Origin: Oligoflexia bacterium
GTDB taxonomy: Bacteria; Bdellovibrionota; Bdellovibrionia; JABDDW01
NCBI GenBank assembly: GCA_016715815.1
Contig: JADJXN010000003.1
Coordinates: 62,001 to 126,000 of the forward strand
DNA length: 64,000 nt
Direction of reading: 5' to 3'
Shown: positions 16,642 through 25,329 of the stretch, piece by piece
How the letters are laid out: the number at the start of each line of letters is the position of its first letter
Position numbering within the stretch: position 1 is the stretch's first letter
The notes under the pieces: model-generated
Seen by the model: the letters and a program-made list of their open reading frames with translations, nothing else
The model's database searches: none
What the model was told of the DNA's origin: nothing
Translations under genes and position numbers: made by a program

Positions 16642-17552
16642 TATTTTTCTCTAAAACGCATTGAACTTACAAGTTTTGAATAGGAAATTCTATAGCTTGA
16701 GTCGGCTGAAACATAATTTTTAAGTAGTTTCCGTTTTGTTTTAAGATAGTGAGCCAAAAACTTTTCATAACCAGTATATTTGGGCCTTTTCTGCATATTA
16801 AATTGTTCATTATATATTTCGTATTTTAATAATAAATTATTATAAGGTGTTATATTTTTATCAATTATTGCTGCCGTAATTTTTTTGTCTGTTAAATATG
16901 AAAACATTAACTCAGGAGACCAAATAAAAAAATCAGTTACAGCTTCAAGTTTCATTTTATAAAAATATCTAAAAAGAGTATTGGACATTTCGTCATCTAA
17001 AAGAAAAATTTTACCCATTTCTGAAGTTAAATTTAAGTCACCACAACCAAATACAGGTTTTATGTTATAGGTCCTAATTAACTGCGTAGCCACATGAATA
17101 AGCCACAAATAAACAGGTGAGGCACTAGCAGTAATTTTGGATAATTCTAAAATCCTTTTTCCATTTAAAAAGCTTAAAACATCTAAATCATATATTTGAT
17201 AAGGTATTTGCTTTGCCTCGCAGTACATAATTGCCCAAGAAATATCATGAATGTTTAAGTCGTTTTTAAAGCGAATTATAATTGCTTTAAATGGTATATT
17301 AGCAAAATAAAAAGCATTTGCCATAAACTCGCTATCAATGCCGCCACTTAAAAAAAGTGCTAACTTATGATTTGATGCATTATATATTTCTTGTGCTGCT
17401 CGAATTGACTCATTTCTAAAGCTTTCTGTTTGACGCTGGCAATGACCGTAGACTGTCAAAAACTGATCATTCCTGTTTTTGCGCACTCCATTTAATTGAA
17501 AATTGAAGTAATGTCTAAAATGGTTGCCCTTTGTGTATTCTAAGTAATTCAC
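16641..17552 (-). CDS. PP-loop (asparagine-synthase-like) adenylating enzyme
   Basis: 303 residues with the ATP-pyrophosphatase signature FLSGGIDSEF (69-76), the same motif used by the synthetase half of asparagine synthetase and by lasso-peptide and beta-lactam cyclases. The glutaminase half is absent: the first 60 residues have no N-terminal Cys and no such domain. The segment RFKNDLNIHDISWAIMYCEA (about 96-115) is nearly repeated in the protein encoded at 18039-19367, so the two are paralogues. GTG start within a GTGA overlap with the PqqD-like gene. Likely reaction: ATP-dependent activation of a carboxylate followed by amide formation; the substrate is unknown. Confidence 0.7.
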   Translation of the reverse strand: MNYLEYTKGNHFRHYFNFQLNGVRKNRNDQFLTVYGHCQRQTESFRNESIRAAQEIYNASNHKLALFLSGGIDSEFMANAFYFANIPFKAIIIRFKNDLNIHDISWAIMYCEAKQIPYQIYDLDVLSFLNGKRILELSKITASASPVYLWLIHVATQLIRTYNIKPVFGCGDLNLTSEMGKIFLLDDEMSNTLFRYFYKMKLEAVTDFFIWSPELMFSYLTDKKITAAIIDKNITPYNNLLLKYEIYNEQFNMQKRPKYTGYEKFLAHYLKTKRKLLKNYVSADSSYRISYSKLVSSMRFREK

Positions 17553-17806
17553 TTTGATTTTAAAATATTAAATTTTCTTAAATCTCTTAAAAAAACATCA
17601 GCTTCTTTTCTTAGTAAACGTAGTGGAATATTCTTATCTTTTGACATTACTTTAAGAATTTCCTCTACACTCATTTGTTGAGAAAGTTTTTCCCAAAATT
17701 CTGTTGCCATGCCATTAATGGAATACATTTTATTTGTATCTAAGTCTAAAAGAGAAATTTCTCCAGAGACATTTTTTTTAAAAATTATTGATTCTTTAAG
17801 ATGCAT
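17549..17806 (-). CDS. PqqD-like peptide-binding chaperone (RRE)
   Basis: 85 residues with the PqqD pattern: FKKNVSGEISLLDLDTNKMYSINGMATEFWEKLSQQMSVEEIL, i.e. three strands, 'D..t...y.lN..a...w.ll' and helices. Such domains bind leader peptides and present them to modifying enzymes. First gene of the four-gene minus-strand operon. ATG 17806 is chosen over GTG 17809. Upstream, on the minus strand, a TATAAA-like -10 element lies in the divergent region shared with the small-peptide gene. It is the strongest sign that the operon acts on a ribosomal peptide. Confidence 0.75.
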   Translation of the reverse strand: MHLKESIIFKKNVSGEISLLDLDTNKMYSINGMATEFWEKLSQQMSVEEILKVMSKDKNIPLRLLRKEADVFLRDLRKFNILKSK

Positions 17807-17917
17807 CACATACCCACATTTTATACATATTTATTGGAATAATTGTAACAAGTATGTATTAATAATCAATGAAATACTTTTTGTGCTGATTATATAAAAG
17901 GAAGGGGTTGGTATTTT
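17807..17917. promoter_or_regulatory. Divergent promoter region of the peptide-modification island
   Basis: 111 nt, strongly AT-rich, between the PqqD-like gene (minus) and the small peptide gene (plus). A TATATAA element at about 17891-17897 followed by a strong Shine-Dalgarno (aaggaagggg, about 17898-17907) serves the plus-strand unit. TATAAA read on the minus strand near 17820-17825 could serve the operon. No clear operator palindrome was seen. A shared control region argues that the two sets of genes work together. Confidence 0.5.
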
Positions 17918-18061
17918 ATGCCTACAAAGAAGAAAAGAGTTACTTCAAAGAGAGGCAAGAAAGCTGCTCCAAAGGCATCATCAAAAAAATTAAAATTTGA
18001 TTTTGGTGGAATTGAAGAAATAAAAAACCTAAAGGCCTATGCTCAAACATCCGAGGAGTGA
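17918..18061 (+). CDS. 47-residue basic peptide, candidate precursor of a modified peptide
   Basis: Small open frame with ATG, a strong ribosome site (aaggaagggg about 10 nt upstream) and its own stop. The N-terminal 26 residues are Lys/Arg/Ala/Ser-rich (MPTKKKRVTSKRG...). The C-terminal part is different, FDFGGIEEIKNLKAYAQTSEE, with candidate modifiable Asp/Glu/Lys/Ser/Thr side chains. It is too short for ordinary gene calling but sits exactly where a precursor would be: first gene opposite PqqD/PP-loop/peptidase/kinase genes. The next gene overlaps its last 23 nt. A small DNA- or RNA-binding protein is the main alternative. Confidence 0.55.
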   Translation: MPTKKKRVTSKRGKKAAPKASSKKLKFDFGGIEEIKNLKAYAQTSEE

Positions 18062-19367
18062 TTTTCGTTTTATTTGCACTCAACGTGCAATTGCATTAGC
18101 TAAGACATTTAAACAACCTATGGTTTATTTTGATGGCTCTATTGAGGGTCTTGTCTGCGTTAAAAGTTTTATAGAAGCTGGCTTTGCTTTTAAATGTCTC
18201 ATCATAAGAGATAAAAATAGTTTCTATAATGAAAATAGAGCAATTAGCTTCTGTGAGACCAGCGGAATAGAATATTTACTTATAGATGAGCTGTTTTATT
18301 CTAAGATTGAAAATATGCACATAATTTATTCTTCTGGATTACCATTAATGCAGAAAAAAAATAAAAAATGGCATGTTACAAAATGCAACAAAATAAAAAA
18401 AATTAAAACTTATTTTAATAAGAATAAATTAAATAATGTTATAAGTTTTTTTAATACAAATGCCATAAAGCAAAGTTTTTTAAAAAGTCCCGTAGTGGCA
18501 GATATTATTTTTAGAACGCTACGTTTAAATAATTGTAATTTAAATGATTATAAACATGAGATTTTTTCTTATTTTTGGAATTTTTCCGAAGAGGATTATA
18601 TTAAAAGCAATTTAAATAAAATTGATTTTAGAAATGAATGTGTAAGAGTTGCTCGTAAAATATATAAAAAGTATGGTGATTGTATTTGGTTGTGTTTAAG
18701 TGGTGGGGTAGATAGTGAAATAGTGGTGCGCTCATTTATTGAGTCAAAACTTCCATTTAAAGTTGCAATATTGCGTTTCAATGCTGATTTAAATATTCAC
18801 GATATTTCTTGGGCGGTAAGTTTTTGTGAGGCTAATAATATTGAGTATAAGTTGTTTAATTTAAATGTCTGTAAATATTTTATAAATAAGTATTCAAAAT
18901 ATTCCAAAGAACTTGGTTTTGATTTTCTTTCGCCAACGAGTTTTTGGCTAATACAAAAAATAAATAAACTTGGTGGTGTTGCTGTTTCGGGGGCTGGGGA
19001 ACCTTCGGTAACTGTTAAACATAGGCAATTATGTATAGTTGATGATGTAAGAGATTATGGATTAGATATTCTCTGTAAGAAAAGAAAACTTAGATATATT
19101 AGTTTTTACCGTTGGGATAAAAAACTCTTTAAATCGTTTTATAGTGATAGTGTTACTAATATCTATTTTGAAAATCATTCTAAAGGAAAAATTAGTTTAT
19201 TTGGTTACAAAAAACTTTTGTATGGAAAATATTTTGCTCCAAAGGGGCGGGTTAAACTTCATGGGTATGAAAAGCTTGTTCAAAAAAGTCCTGAGTTTAA
19301 AAAGTTTTTATTTAATGAGAATATTAAAATGCTCAAAGATAAATATTTAAGTATGGAAAGTATGTAG
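18039..19367 (+). CDS. Two-domain PP-loop enzyme with a degenerate first domain
   Basis: 442 residues. The C-terminal domain has an intact PP-loop CLSGGVDSEI (220-229) and a RFNADLNIHDISWAVSFCEA segment closely matching the enzyme encoded at 16641-17552. The N-terminal half repeats the layout (VYFDGSIEGLVC...LIIRDKN...ISFCETSGIEYLLI) but its PP-loop reads DGSIEG (32-37), lacking the Gly-Gly and Asp-Ser of the ATP site, so it looks like a catalytically dead duplicate. The start ATG 18039 overlaps the peptide gene by 23 nt; a later start is possible. Probably partners or modifies the small peptide together with the minus-strand paralogue (inference). Confidence 0.68.
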   Translation: MLKHPRSDFRFICTQRAIALAKTFKQPMVYFDGSIEGLVCVKSFIEAGFAFKCLIIRDKNSFYNENRAISFCETSGIEYLLIDELFYSKIENMHIIYSSGLPLMQKKNKKWHVTKCNKIKKIKTYFNKNKLNNVISFFNTNAIKQSFLKSPVVADIIFRTLRLNNCNLNDYKHEIFSYFWNFSEEDYIKSNLNKIDFRNECVRVARKIYKKYGDCIWLCLSGGVDSEIVVRSFIESKLPFKVAILRFNADLNIHDISWAVSFCEANNIEYKLFNLNVCKYFINKYSKYSKELGFDFLSPTSFWLIQKINKLGGVAVSGAGEPSVTVKHRQLCIVDDVRDYGLDILCKKRKLRYISFYRWDKKLFKSFYSDSVTNIYFENHSKGKISLFGYKKLLYGKYFAPKGRVKLHGYEKLVQKSPEFKKFLFNENIKMLKDKYLSMESM

Positions 19368-19369
19368 AA

Positions 19370-20656
19370 ATGGAAAAATGGGCGATTATTTTATCTAAAA
19401 AACCCTCTTCATGGGTTTCTTGTACTGTTATAACACCTAATCTTGAAAAGGCTTATTTGAGTGTAAGTAGAGCGCAAAAGTGTTTTTTTAATTACTTCAA
19501 AGATATAGAGCCAGTTGATACATTTATTTTAGCAAAAAAAATTAAAAGTTATAATCCAAAAAAAATTATATTTATTGACCATTGCCCGCACCCGCTTAAC
19601 TTACTTAAAGCTTTGGATATTGTATATTCAAAATCGAAAATACCTGAGTTGGTGTTTCATCTTTATGGAGATTTTACTATTCTCGTACCATATTGGGAAA
19701 GGGCTAATATTATTTTAAAAAAGACAAATGTAAGTTTTATTTGTGCATCAGAGAGACAAAAAAAATTAGTTTCTACTTTTTTAAGACAGAAATCTAGAAT
19801 TATAGGTGTTTGCCCGTTTTCATATGACGCTGAATTATATAATTTTGAGCCAAAGACAAGAACTTTATTTAGAAAGAAGTACAAAATTAAAGATAATCAA
19901 AAAATTATTTGTTATACCGGACGCCTGTCTGCACAAAAAAATGTTCTTACTCTGCTTAGAGAAATATCTAAGGTTTTAGAAAGTGAACCTAATGTGTTTT
20001 TCTTTGTGGCTGGTAAGTTTGATGATATTTCCGCCCCTTTTTTTGGAGCAAGAGATGCACATGGTACTTTTTTGGCAAAATGGAACGATGAAATTCTAAA
20101 AATTAATAAAAAAATTAGAGAAAGAATTATTTATTTAGGTAATTTAGATTTCAATAATTTAAAATATTTATACAATGGTTCAGATATTTATATAAGCTTA
20201 AGCACATTTCATGATGAAGATTTTGGAATGGCGCCACTTGAAGCCTTGGTTTGTGGTTGTAGTGCTGTTTTGTCAGATTGGGGAGGTTATGCAGGTTTTA
20301 AAATTGATTCAGAATCTTGCCAGCTAATACCTATTAAAATTACAAAACGGGGTTTAACTTATAATTCTGTGAAATTGCAGCAATATTTAAAACAATTATT
20401 GAGTGTTAATGAAAGTATTGGAGAAAGAATAAAAAGAAGTGAAGCTTATAAACATCATTTTTCTGTTAATGCTAGTCGAGCTATTATTGAAAAGCTTATT
20501 TTTAAAAATGCCCCTTGTTTTAAAGGCTTTTCCAGAATGACTAAGCATTTAAGAGACATGGAAAAACTTTATGATACAAATGTGGTTGTTTTTCCAACGG
20601 GGCCTATAAAAAAATCTAATTATTATAATATATACAAAAACTATATTGGAGAGTGA
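19370..20656 (+). CDS. Family 4 (GT-B) glycosyltransferase
   Basis: 428 residues with the C-terminal nucleotide-sugar site of GT4 enzymes: YTGRLSAQKNVLTLL near 185, RIIYLGNLD near 251, DIYISLSTFHDEDFGMAPLEALVCGCSAVLSDWGG near 270-305, including the E-x7-E type motif. No membrane segment. It starts two bases after the PP-loop gene stop and is followed by an unknown gene at equally close spacing, so it belongs to the same transcript. Whether it glycosylates the small peptide or a polysaccharide is open. Confidence 0.85.
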   Translation: MEKWAIILSKKPSSWVSCTVITPNLEKAYLSVSRAQKCFFNYFKDIEPVDTFILAKKIKSYNPKKIIFIDHCPHPLNLLKALDIVYSKSKIPELVFHLYGDFTILVPYWERANIILKKTNVSFICASERQKKLVSTFLRQKSRIIGVCPFSYDAELYNFEPKTRTLFRKKYKIKDNQKIICYTGRLSAQKNVLTLLREISKVLESEPNVFFFVAGKFDDISAPFFGARDAHGTFLAKWNDEILKINKKIRERIIYLGNLDFNNLKYLYNGSDIYISLSTFHDEDFGMAPLEALVCGCSAVLSDWGGYAGFKIDSESCQLIPIKITKRGLTYNSVKLQQYLKQLLSVNESIGERIKRSEAYKHHFSVNASRAIIEKLIFKNAPCFKGFSRMTKHLRDMEKLYDTNVVVFPTGPIKKSNYYNIYKNYIGE

Positions 20657-20657
20657 T

Positions 20658-21647
20658 ATGAATATAGAACACCTAAATAGAAGTAAAAATCTTTTAACTG
20701 CTGACTGGTTTAGTAACCACCCAGAAAAAAAATATTCAAAAAACTTTTTACCGCATACAGCTGATTCAAGCTCTTTAAAAGAAATACTTTGGCCAATAGC
20801 AATGGATTATGATAACCCACTTAATGCAGTTTTTTTACTTCAAATACCTCATTTAGAAATGCTTAATCAAAAATCTGTGTGGCTTATTAGAGATGGCCTT
20901 GTGCCGCTGATGTGGTTTTTTAATAAAAATCCTAATCCTAAAAATGTAAAATCAAAACTTTTAGTGGAGCAAAGTTTCGCTGATTTTATTCCTAATAAAT
21001 GGAGAGATAGATTTGGTACCTATAAGATAGTAACAAAAAATATGAAGCCTTATAAAAATATATGTGTTTCTGCTTTATTACTAGAGGCTTATTGCAGTTT
21101 AGATTATTTTGTAAATTCCCTTAAAGAATCTACCAACATACTGGATAAAAATTATTTTAAAATGCCTAAAACATCTTTTTTTGTTCATAGATTTGGATAC
21201 TCTAATCCAGCAAACGAGCAAATTTATAGTAGCAGATTTATGTTAGAGTTGTTTAAACATTTTGGACTAAATTTTAATCCGATTAATTGGAATCAATTAA
21301 GCGAGCAAAGTGAATATAATGAAACGCTTTACTTTGATTTTAATGAAAAGCTACTGATTGCAGATAGTTTTATTACACATCTGATACTTAGTAGAGGTGG
21401 ACAAATTTTAAATGATAAGAATGAGTTAAGTGGAAAATATATCCCATTTTCAATTTTCCATGGTGTATTAGTTGAAGAAAACCTAAAAAAGACAAATATT
21501 AAGCAACTGTCAAACAAGGACAAAAATCAATATGAGCTATTAAATAAGCGCCTTGTTTCGGCAATGACTTCAGAGGCTAATAAGAAATTTCCATGGCCAA
21601 ATTGGTTTGCCGAATGGACTATGGCATCTACAAAGCAAGGTCTCTGA
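20658..21647 (+). CDS. Protein of unknown function in the peptide-modification island
   Basis: 329 residues from ATG 20658 (ribosome site GGAGAG just upstream; a TTG at 20646 is less likely). I do not recognise a family. It is soluble by composition, rich in Asn/Lys/aromatics, with a Trp-rich C-terminus (FPWPNWFAEW) and SSRFMLELFKHFGLNF in the middle. It overlaps the 3' end of the convergent radical SAM gene by 20 nt. Co-transcription with the PP-loop and GT4 genes is likely from spacing. Confidence 0.6.
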   Translation: MNIEHLNRSKNLLTADWFSNHPEKKYSKNFLPHTADSSSLKEILWPIAMDYDNPLNAVFLLQIPHLEMLNQKSVWLIRDGLVPLMWFFNKNPNPKNVKSKLLVEQSFADFIPNKWRDRFGTYKIVTKNMKPYKNICVSALLLEAYCSLDYFVNSLKESTNILDKNYFKMPKTSFFVHRFGYSNPANEQIYSSRFMLELFKHFGLNFNPINWNQLSEQSEYNETLYFDFNEKLLIADSFITHLILSRGGQILNDKNELSGKYIPFSIFHGVLVEENLKKTNIKQLSNKDKNQYELLNKRLVSAMTSEANKKFPWPNWFAEWTMASTKQGL

Positions 21648-23007
21648 GTGGCTCATCTATTTTAATTGAATTATACCAGTCAACAACTAGTTTGGGAAAA
21701 GTTTTGGTAAAATCCTTACCTCTTCTTTTATCATACTGGGAATAAAAACTTTTAAAGTCATGCCAAAGTATTTTATTTTCAGAAGCTCTTTTATGGGGAC
21801 TTTCTACGACTTCTAAATAATCAATAAGGCGTTTTAGGCTGGCTTTTTCAAAATCTAAAAGATATTGATTGTTTTTATTTCTTTCAAACCAATTTATAAG
21901 ATGATTTCGCCTTTCATTTTTAAGTTCAGACGGTAAGGATGCTGCGCTCATAAAGCTTGGAAACCTTAAAATGTTAAAGGACATAGTTGGTTTTGTATAG
22001 CCAAATTTACTCTTCCAATCCAATACAAGATCCATAAAATCAGTCATGGAATATAAGGATAATGAGTGTATGGTCATCATCATTCCTATAGAGTTAACTT
22101 TTGCGTTGCTCGCCACGTTTTCAAAATTACTTTTAAATAAATCCCATTTAAGACCATCACGAATATATTCAGCATGCTCCCCATGTGCCTCACATGAGGT
22201 ATATAGCTCTAAATTCTTAATATTTTGAGATTTTTCAATAAATTTATTAATAACCTTTTCAGGACTACCCAAGTTACTATTAATAGCTAGTCGTGTAGTG
22301 ATTTGTTGTGTCTCAAACATGTCAAGAAGTTTCCATAATTCTGGAGAAAGTAAGGGTTCACCACCAGTAATTCGAAGTTCCTTAAGAGTAGTACTTAAAC
22401 GTGGCCACCACTGCCAAAATGCTCTAACAAAGGGGTTTTCCTCCTTAGGCTTAAATTCTGTCCATACACCACCTGTATGTGTATATGCTATTTGACCGTC
22501 ACTTTTTAAATTTGCATAAATTCCATTTTTCTTAATGTCATTTAACCACGTCGTAGAAAACGAAGCGTTGCAATATGAACATGCAAAATTACAGGTCCTA
22601 TCAAAAGCTATTTCCAAAGTCTCTAGGTCAACATCCTTGTCCCATGGTTGTTCTGCAATTTCTTTAATTTTAGCATCATCATAAATAATTGTTTTAAATA
22701 CTCTATCTGAAACATTTTTTTTAGAAATATCCTCAATCTTCCAGCAGTACTCACATTCTGGAGGGCGTTTACCTTCAAGCATCATTTTGCGCATGAGTTT
22801 TTTATGTTCGGTATTATGAATAGCTGTTGGGTTTTCTTTAAGTTCATCTTTATTTATTTGATGTGCTTCTGGATGGTGACAGGAAGTTGTTCTGCCTGGG
22901 GCTAACCAAATTGTACTATTAAGCCATTTAGCTGCGCAAAAGGAGTCCGAGATTTTATCAATAACTCTAGCCTTATATTCTAAATAGGTTTCGTTTCCCT
23001 TTTTCAT
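21628..23007 (-). CDS. Twitch-domain radical SAM protein
   Basis: About 459 residues. The radical SAM cluster motif CNFACSYC (CX3CX2C, about 145-152 counted from the longer start) binds the SAM-cleaving 4Fe-4S. An N-terminal region with FCAAKW..., CHHPEAHQI and PPECEYCWKIED (further Cys/His) is typical of the 'twitch' radical SAM group. LRITGGEPLL is the SAM-binding GGE motif. ATG 23007 is preferred; an upstream ATG at 23025 would leave only 3 nt to the divergent neighbour. Such proteins occur in surface-polysaccharide and peptide-modification regions of marine bacteria and phages; the substrate is unknown. Confidence 0.85.
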   Translation of the reverse strand: MKKGNETYLEYKARVIDKISDSFCAAKWLNSTIWLAPGRTTSCHHPEAHQINKDELKENPTAIHNTEHKKLMRKMMLEGKRPPECEYCWKIEDISKKNVSDRVFKTIIYDDAKIKEIAEQPWDKDVDLETLEIAFDRTCNFACSYCNASFSTTWLNDIKKNGIYANLKSDGQIAYTHTGGVWTEFKPKEENPFVRAFWQWWPRLSTTLKELRITGGEPLLSPELWKLLDMFETQQITTRLAINSNLGSPEKVINKFIEKSQNIKNLELYTSCEAHGEHAEYIRDGLKWDLFKSNFENVASNAKVNSIGMMMTIHSLSLYSMTDFMDLVLDWKSKFGYTKPTMSFNILRFPSFMSAASLPSELKNERRNHLINWFERNKNNQYLLDFEKASLKRLIDYLEVVESPHKRASENKILWHDFKSFYSQYDKRRGKDFTKTFPKLVVDWYNSIKIDEPLRDLAL

Positions 23008-23028
23008 AAATTTTGTAATAATCATATT

Positions 23029-23967
23029 ATGAGTCTGACAAAAGTCAAAGTTTTATATCCTCTTAGCTGTTGTGTGCCTAAATTTTTTGGTGAGCTATTT
23101 TATGTGTTAATATTTAAGTTTCTTCAAAGCATGTTTGTAGGTAAAAAATATGAGTTATGGTATAGACATTCACTTAAACTTGGTTACTTACAAACATTTA
23201 TATCAGACATTGATTTAACGTTATTTTTTTATGACGCAGCCCAGACAAAAAAAATTTATAGAAAAGCTAAGCTACTTAAAGTAGCTAGAAAACTTTGCCC
23301 AATTATAGGTGAAACAAATATTTACCCTTATACCTTTCAGGAAACAATTTTTAAAAATATCAACTACTACGAAGCTCTTAAAGATCCTTTTTTATATAAT
23401 AAAATAAAATCAAAGTGTAATCCTTCAAAAATTGCTCTGGCTGTGTTTTGGGCAAGGGCAATTGATTCTGATAAGAATAATCTGATTAGCTATGCCAGGG
23501 CACGCGTAAATAAATGGACATATAACAATAACTATCTTGATAAAGAGGAAAAGTTGGATACAACAAATTTAAGCATGCAAGCTACTATAGCTGTTATTCC
23601 AAAACTTTTAAAACTTAATAAAACTGAAGCAGATAAATTGGAGGCAGAATTAATAAATTATTTTATGTGTAATAAAGATGGTTTTGATGAGTTTTTAGAA
23701 TGGCAGCTTTGTTTTTTTCCGCACAAACTATATAAGATGCGAGCTCATGCATATAAGTTAAATTCTTTACAAATGAATATTTTGGAAGAACAGGTTAGAT
23801 GGGAAATTTTTGGTGCACTAACGCAAAACTATAATTTTAATTCAAACAAAATATTTATTGAGCATCTTGAGGGCCTACAAAAAATTGTAATAAACAAAAA
23901 TTTGATCGAAGAACTAACAACAACAATTTCTCTACTTAAGGATGCAAATGGACCTACGGCATGTTAA
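23029..23967 (+). CDS. Possible nucleotidyltransferase-fold protein
   Basis: 312 residues, no signal peptide. The run LQTFISDIDLTLFF (about 53-67) resembles the D-x-D metal site of minimal nucleotidyltransferases (normally 'GS..SDIDL'), though the upstream Gly-Ser is not clear. The C-terminal two thirds are helical and Lys-rich without a recognised motif. The start is only 21 nt from the divergent radical SAM start, and its end overlaps the GT39-like gene by 7 nt. The assignment rests on one motif; 'unknown' is the safe reading. Confidence 0.4.
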   Translation: MSLTKVKVLYPLSCCVPKFFGELFYVLIFKFLQSMFVGKKYELWYRHSLKLGYLQTFISDIDLTLFFYDAAQTKKIYRKAKLLKVARKLCPIIGETNIYPYTFQETIFKNINYYEALKDPFLYNKIKSKCNPSKIALAVFWARAIDSDKNNLISYARARVNKWTYNNNYLDKEEKLDTTNLSMQATIAVIPKLLKLNKTEADKLEAELINYFMCNKDGFDEFLEWQLCFFPHKLYKMRAHAYKLNSLQMNILEEQVRWEIFGALTQNYNFNSNKIFIEHLEGLQKIVINKNLIEELTTTISLLKDANGPTAC

Positions 23968-25328
23968 AAATGTTTAAAAATTCATTATCCTCAATTTTGT
24001 TTATTCTCCTAGTGTCCTTAATTTTAAGAATATCTCAATTGAGTAATCAATCCTACTGGATAGACGAAATGGTGTCTCTTTACTTTACTACACGTGATGC
24101 GTGGTTTGATATTTTTAGAGATAACCATCCGTTTTTGTATCATTTTATTTTAAAAATATGGATAAAAATCTTTGGTGTTGGGGAGTTTGCAACACGGTTT
24201 TTATCGGTCATATTTTCCACATGTACAACAGCCGTTGTTTATATTTTATCGAGAAGACTTTTTATAAACCGGTTTTATCCAATTCTAGCAGCAGTACTTC
24301 ATTCAATTTCTTCTATGAGTATTATTTATGCTCAGGAAACGCGCATGTATGCTTTATTTGAATTGGCAAGTATAGTTAATTTATATTTTTTCTATCAAAC
24401 TTTTATTGCAAAAAAGGATGGTTATAGAAACTATATTTTTTCCTCAATTCTATTAGCATTAACCCATTATGGTGCAGCTCTTATATTTATTTATCAGGGG
24501 TTTTATCTTTATTTTATAAATAAAACTAAAAATATTAAACCTTTCTTAGGAGCATTTTTTGCACTCACAGTGGGTTTTTTTTCTTATTTAGTTATTTTTA
24601 ATTGGCCAAGCCTTGATTGGCAAAAGTTTAAATATATACAAGAAGTTACTGCACAAAGCCCAATGCAAGCAATTTTATATTTATCTAATTTTTCTTACAT
24701 AAATTTAGCAATATTTATATTTACTCTACTAATGGCTTATAGGCTTAGCAAACTAAGGCAAAACCAGGTTTTTAATCTACTTTTAGGTTTTATTACCTTT
24801 TCAATAACTACATTATTAATAGCAAGCCACATTACTCAAAGAGCCTTAATGCTTCCAAGATACTTAATTTTTATTAACCCAGCTTTTATATTGTTGTTTT
24901 GCTATTGCCTATTAAAAATAAATAAAAAGTGGTTGCCATCAATCTTTGCAGCACTTTTTATTTCTACAAGTTTGTATCATTTACCAAAAGCCTATTATGA
25001 AACCAAAGCCCCTTGGCGTGATTTAATGCAAAAAATATCTGAGCATCCAGGAAGTATAGTTTTAACAACTAGGACATTGGCTATTAGGACCCCTTATTTA
25101 GAGAGATATAAAATTAAGGTTGAGAAATTTAACCCCTTTATGGAGCTAGATTTTAAGGACTATTTTAGTCTCTATAAGTATTTATGGGTTGTAGAAAACT
25201 ATTGGGGAGGGTCTAATTATATAGAAAGCCTTAAAGAAAGGCTTAAAAAAAGTCGATATAATATAGAGGTTTTTGAGTTTAAAACAAAGTACTCGGAGCC
25301 TTTGACGGCAATAAGGGTAGGCATTTAA
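23961..25328 (+). CDS. GT39/ArnT-like polytopic membrane glycosyltransferase
   Basis: 455 residues with about ten hydrophobic segments. The first loop contains YWIDEMVS (Asp-Glu of the GT-C fold), NHPFLYHFIL and GEFATRFLSV, followed by IYAQETRMYALFELAS, all in the order seen in PMT/ArnT-type enzymes that use polyprenyl-phosphate sugars on the outer face of the inner membrane. It overlaps the preceding gene by 7 nt and lies one base before the GTG of a prepilin gene, so the pilin-like protein could be its acceptor (inference). Confidence 0.82.
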   Translation: MLKMFKNSLSSILFILLVSLILRISQLSNQSYWIDEMVSLYFTTRDAWFDIFRDNHPFLYHFILKIWIKIFGVGEFATRFLSVIFSTCTTAVVYILSRRLFINRFYPILAAVLHSISSMSIIYAQETRMYALFELASIVNLYFFYQTFIAKKDGYRNYIFSSILLALTHYGAALIFIYQGFYLYFINKTKNIKPFLGAFFALTVGFFSYLVIFNWPSLDWQKFKYIQEVTAQSPMQAILYLSNFSYINLAIFIFTLLMAYRLSKLRQNQVFNLLLGFITFSITTLLIASHITQRALMLPRYLIFINPAFILLFCYCLLKINKKWLPSIFAALFISTSLYHLPKAYYETKAPWRDLMQKISEHPGSIVLTTRTLAIRTPYLERYKIKVEKFNPFMELDFKDYFSLYKYLWVVENYWGGSNYIESLKERLKKSRYNIEVFEFKTKYSEPLTAIRVGI

Positions 25329-25329
25329 A

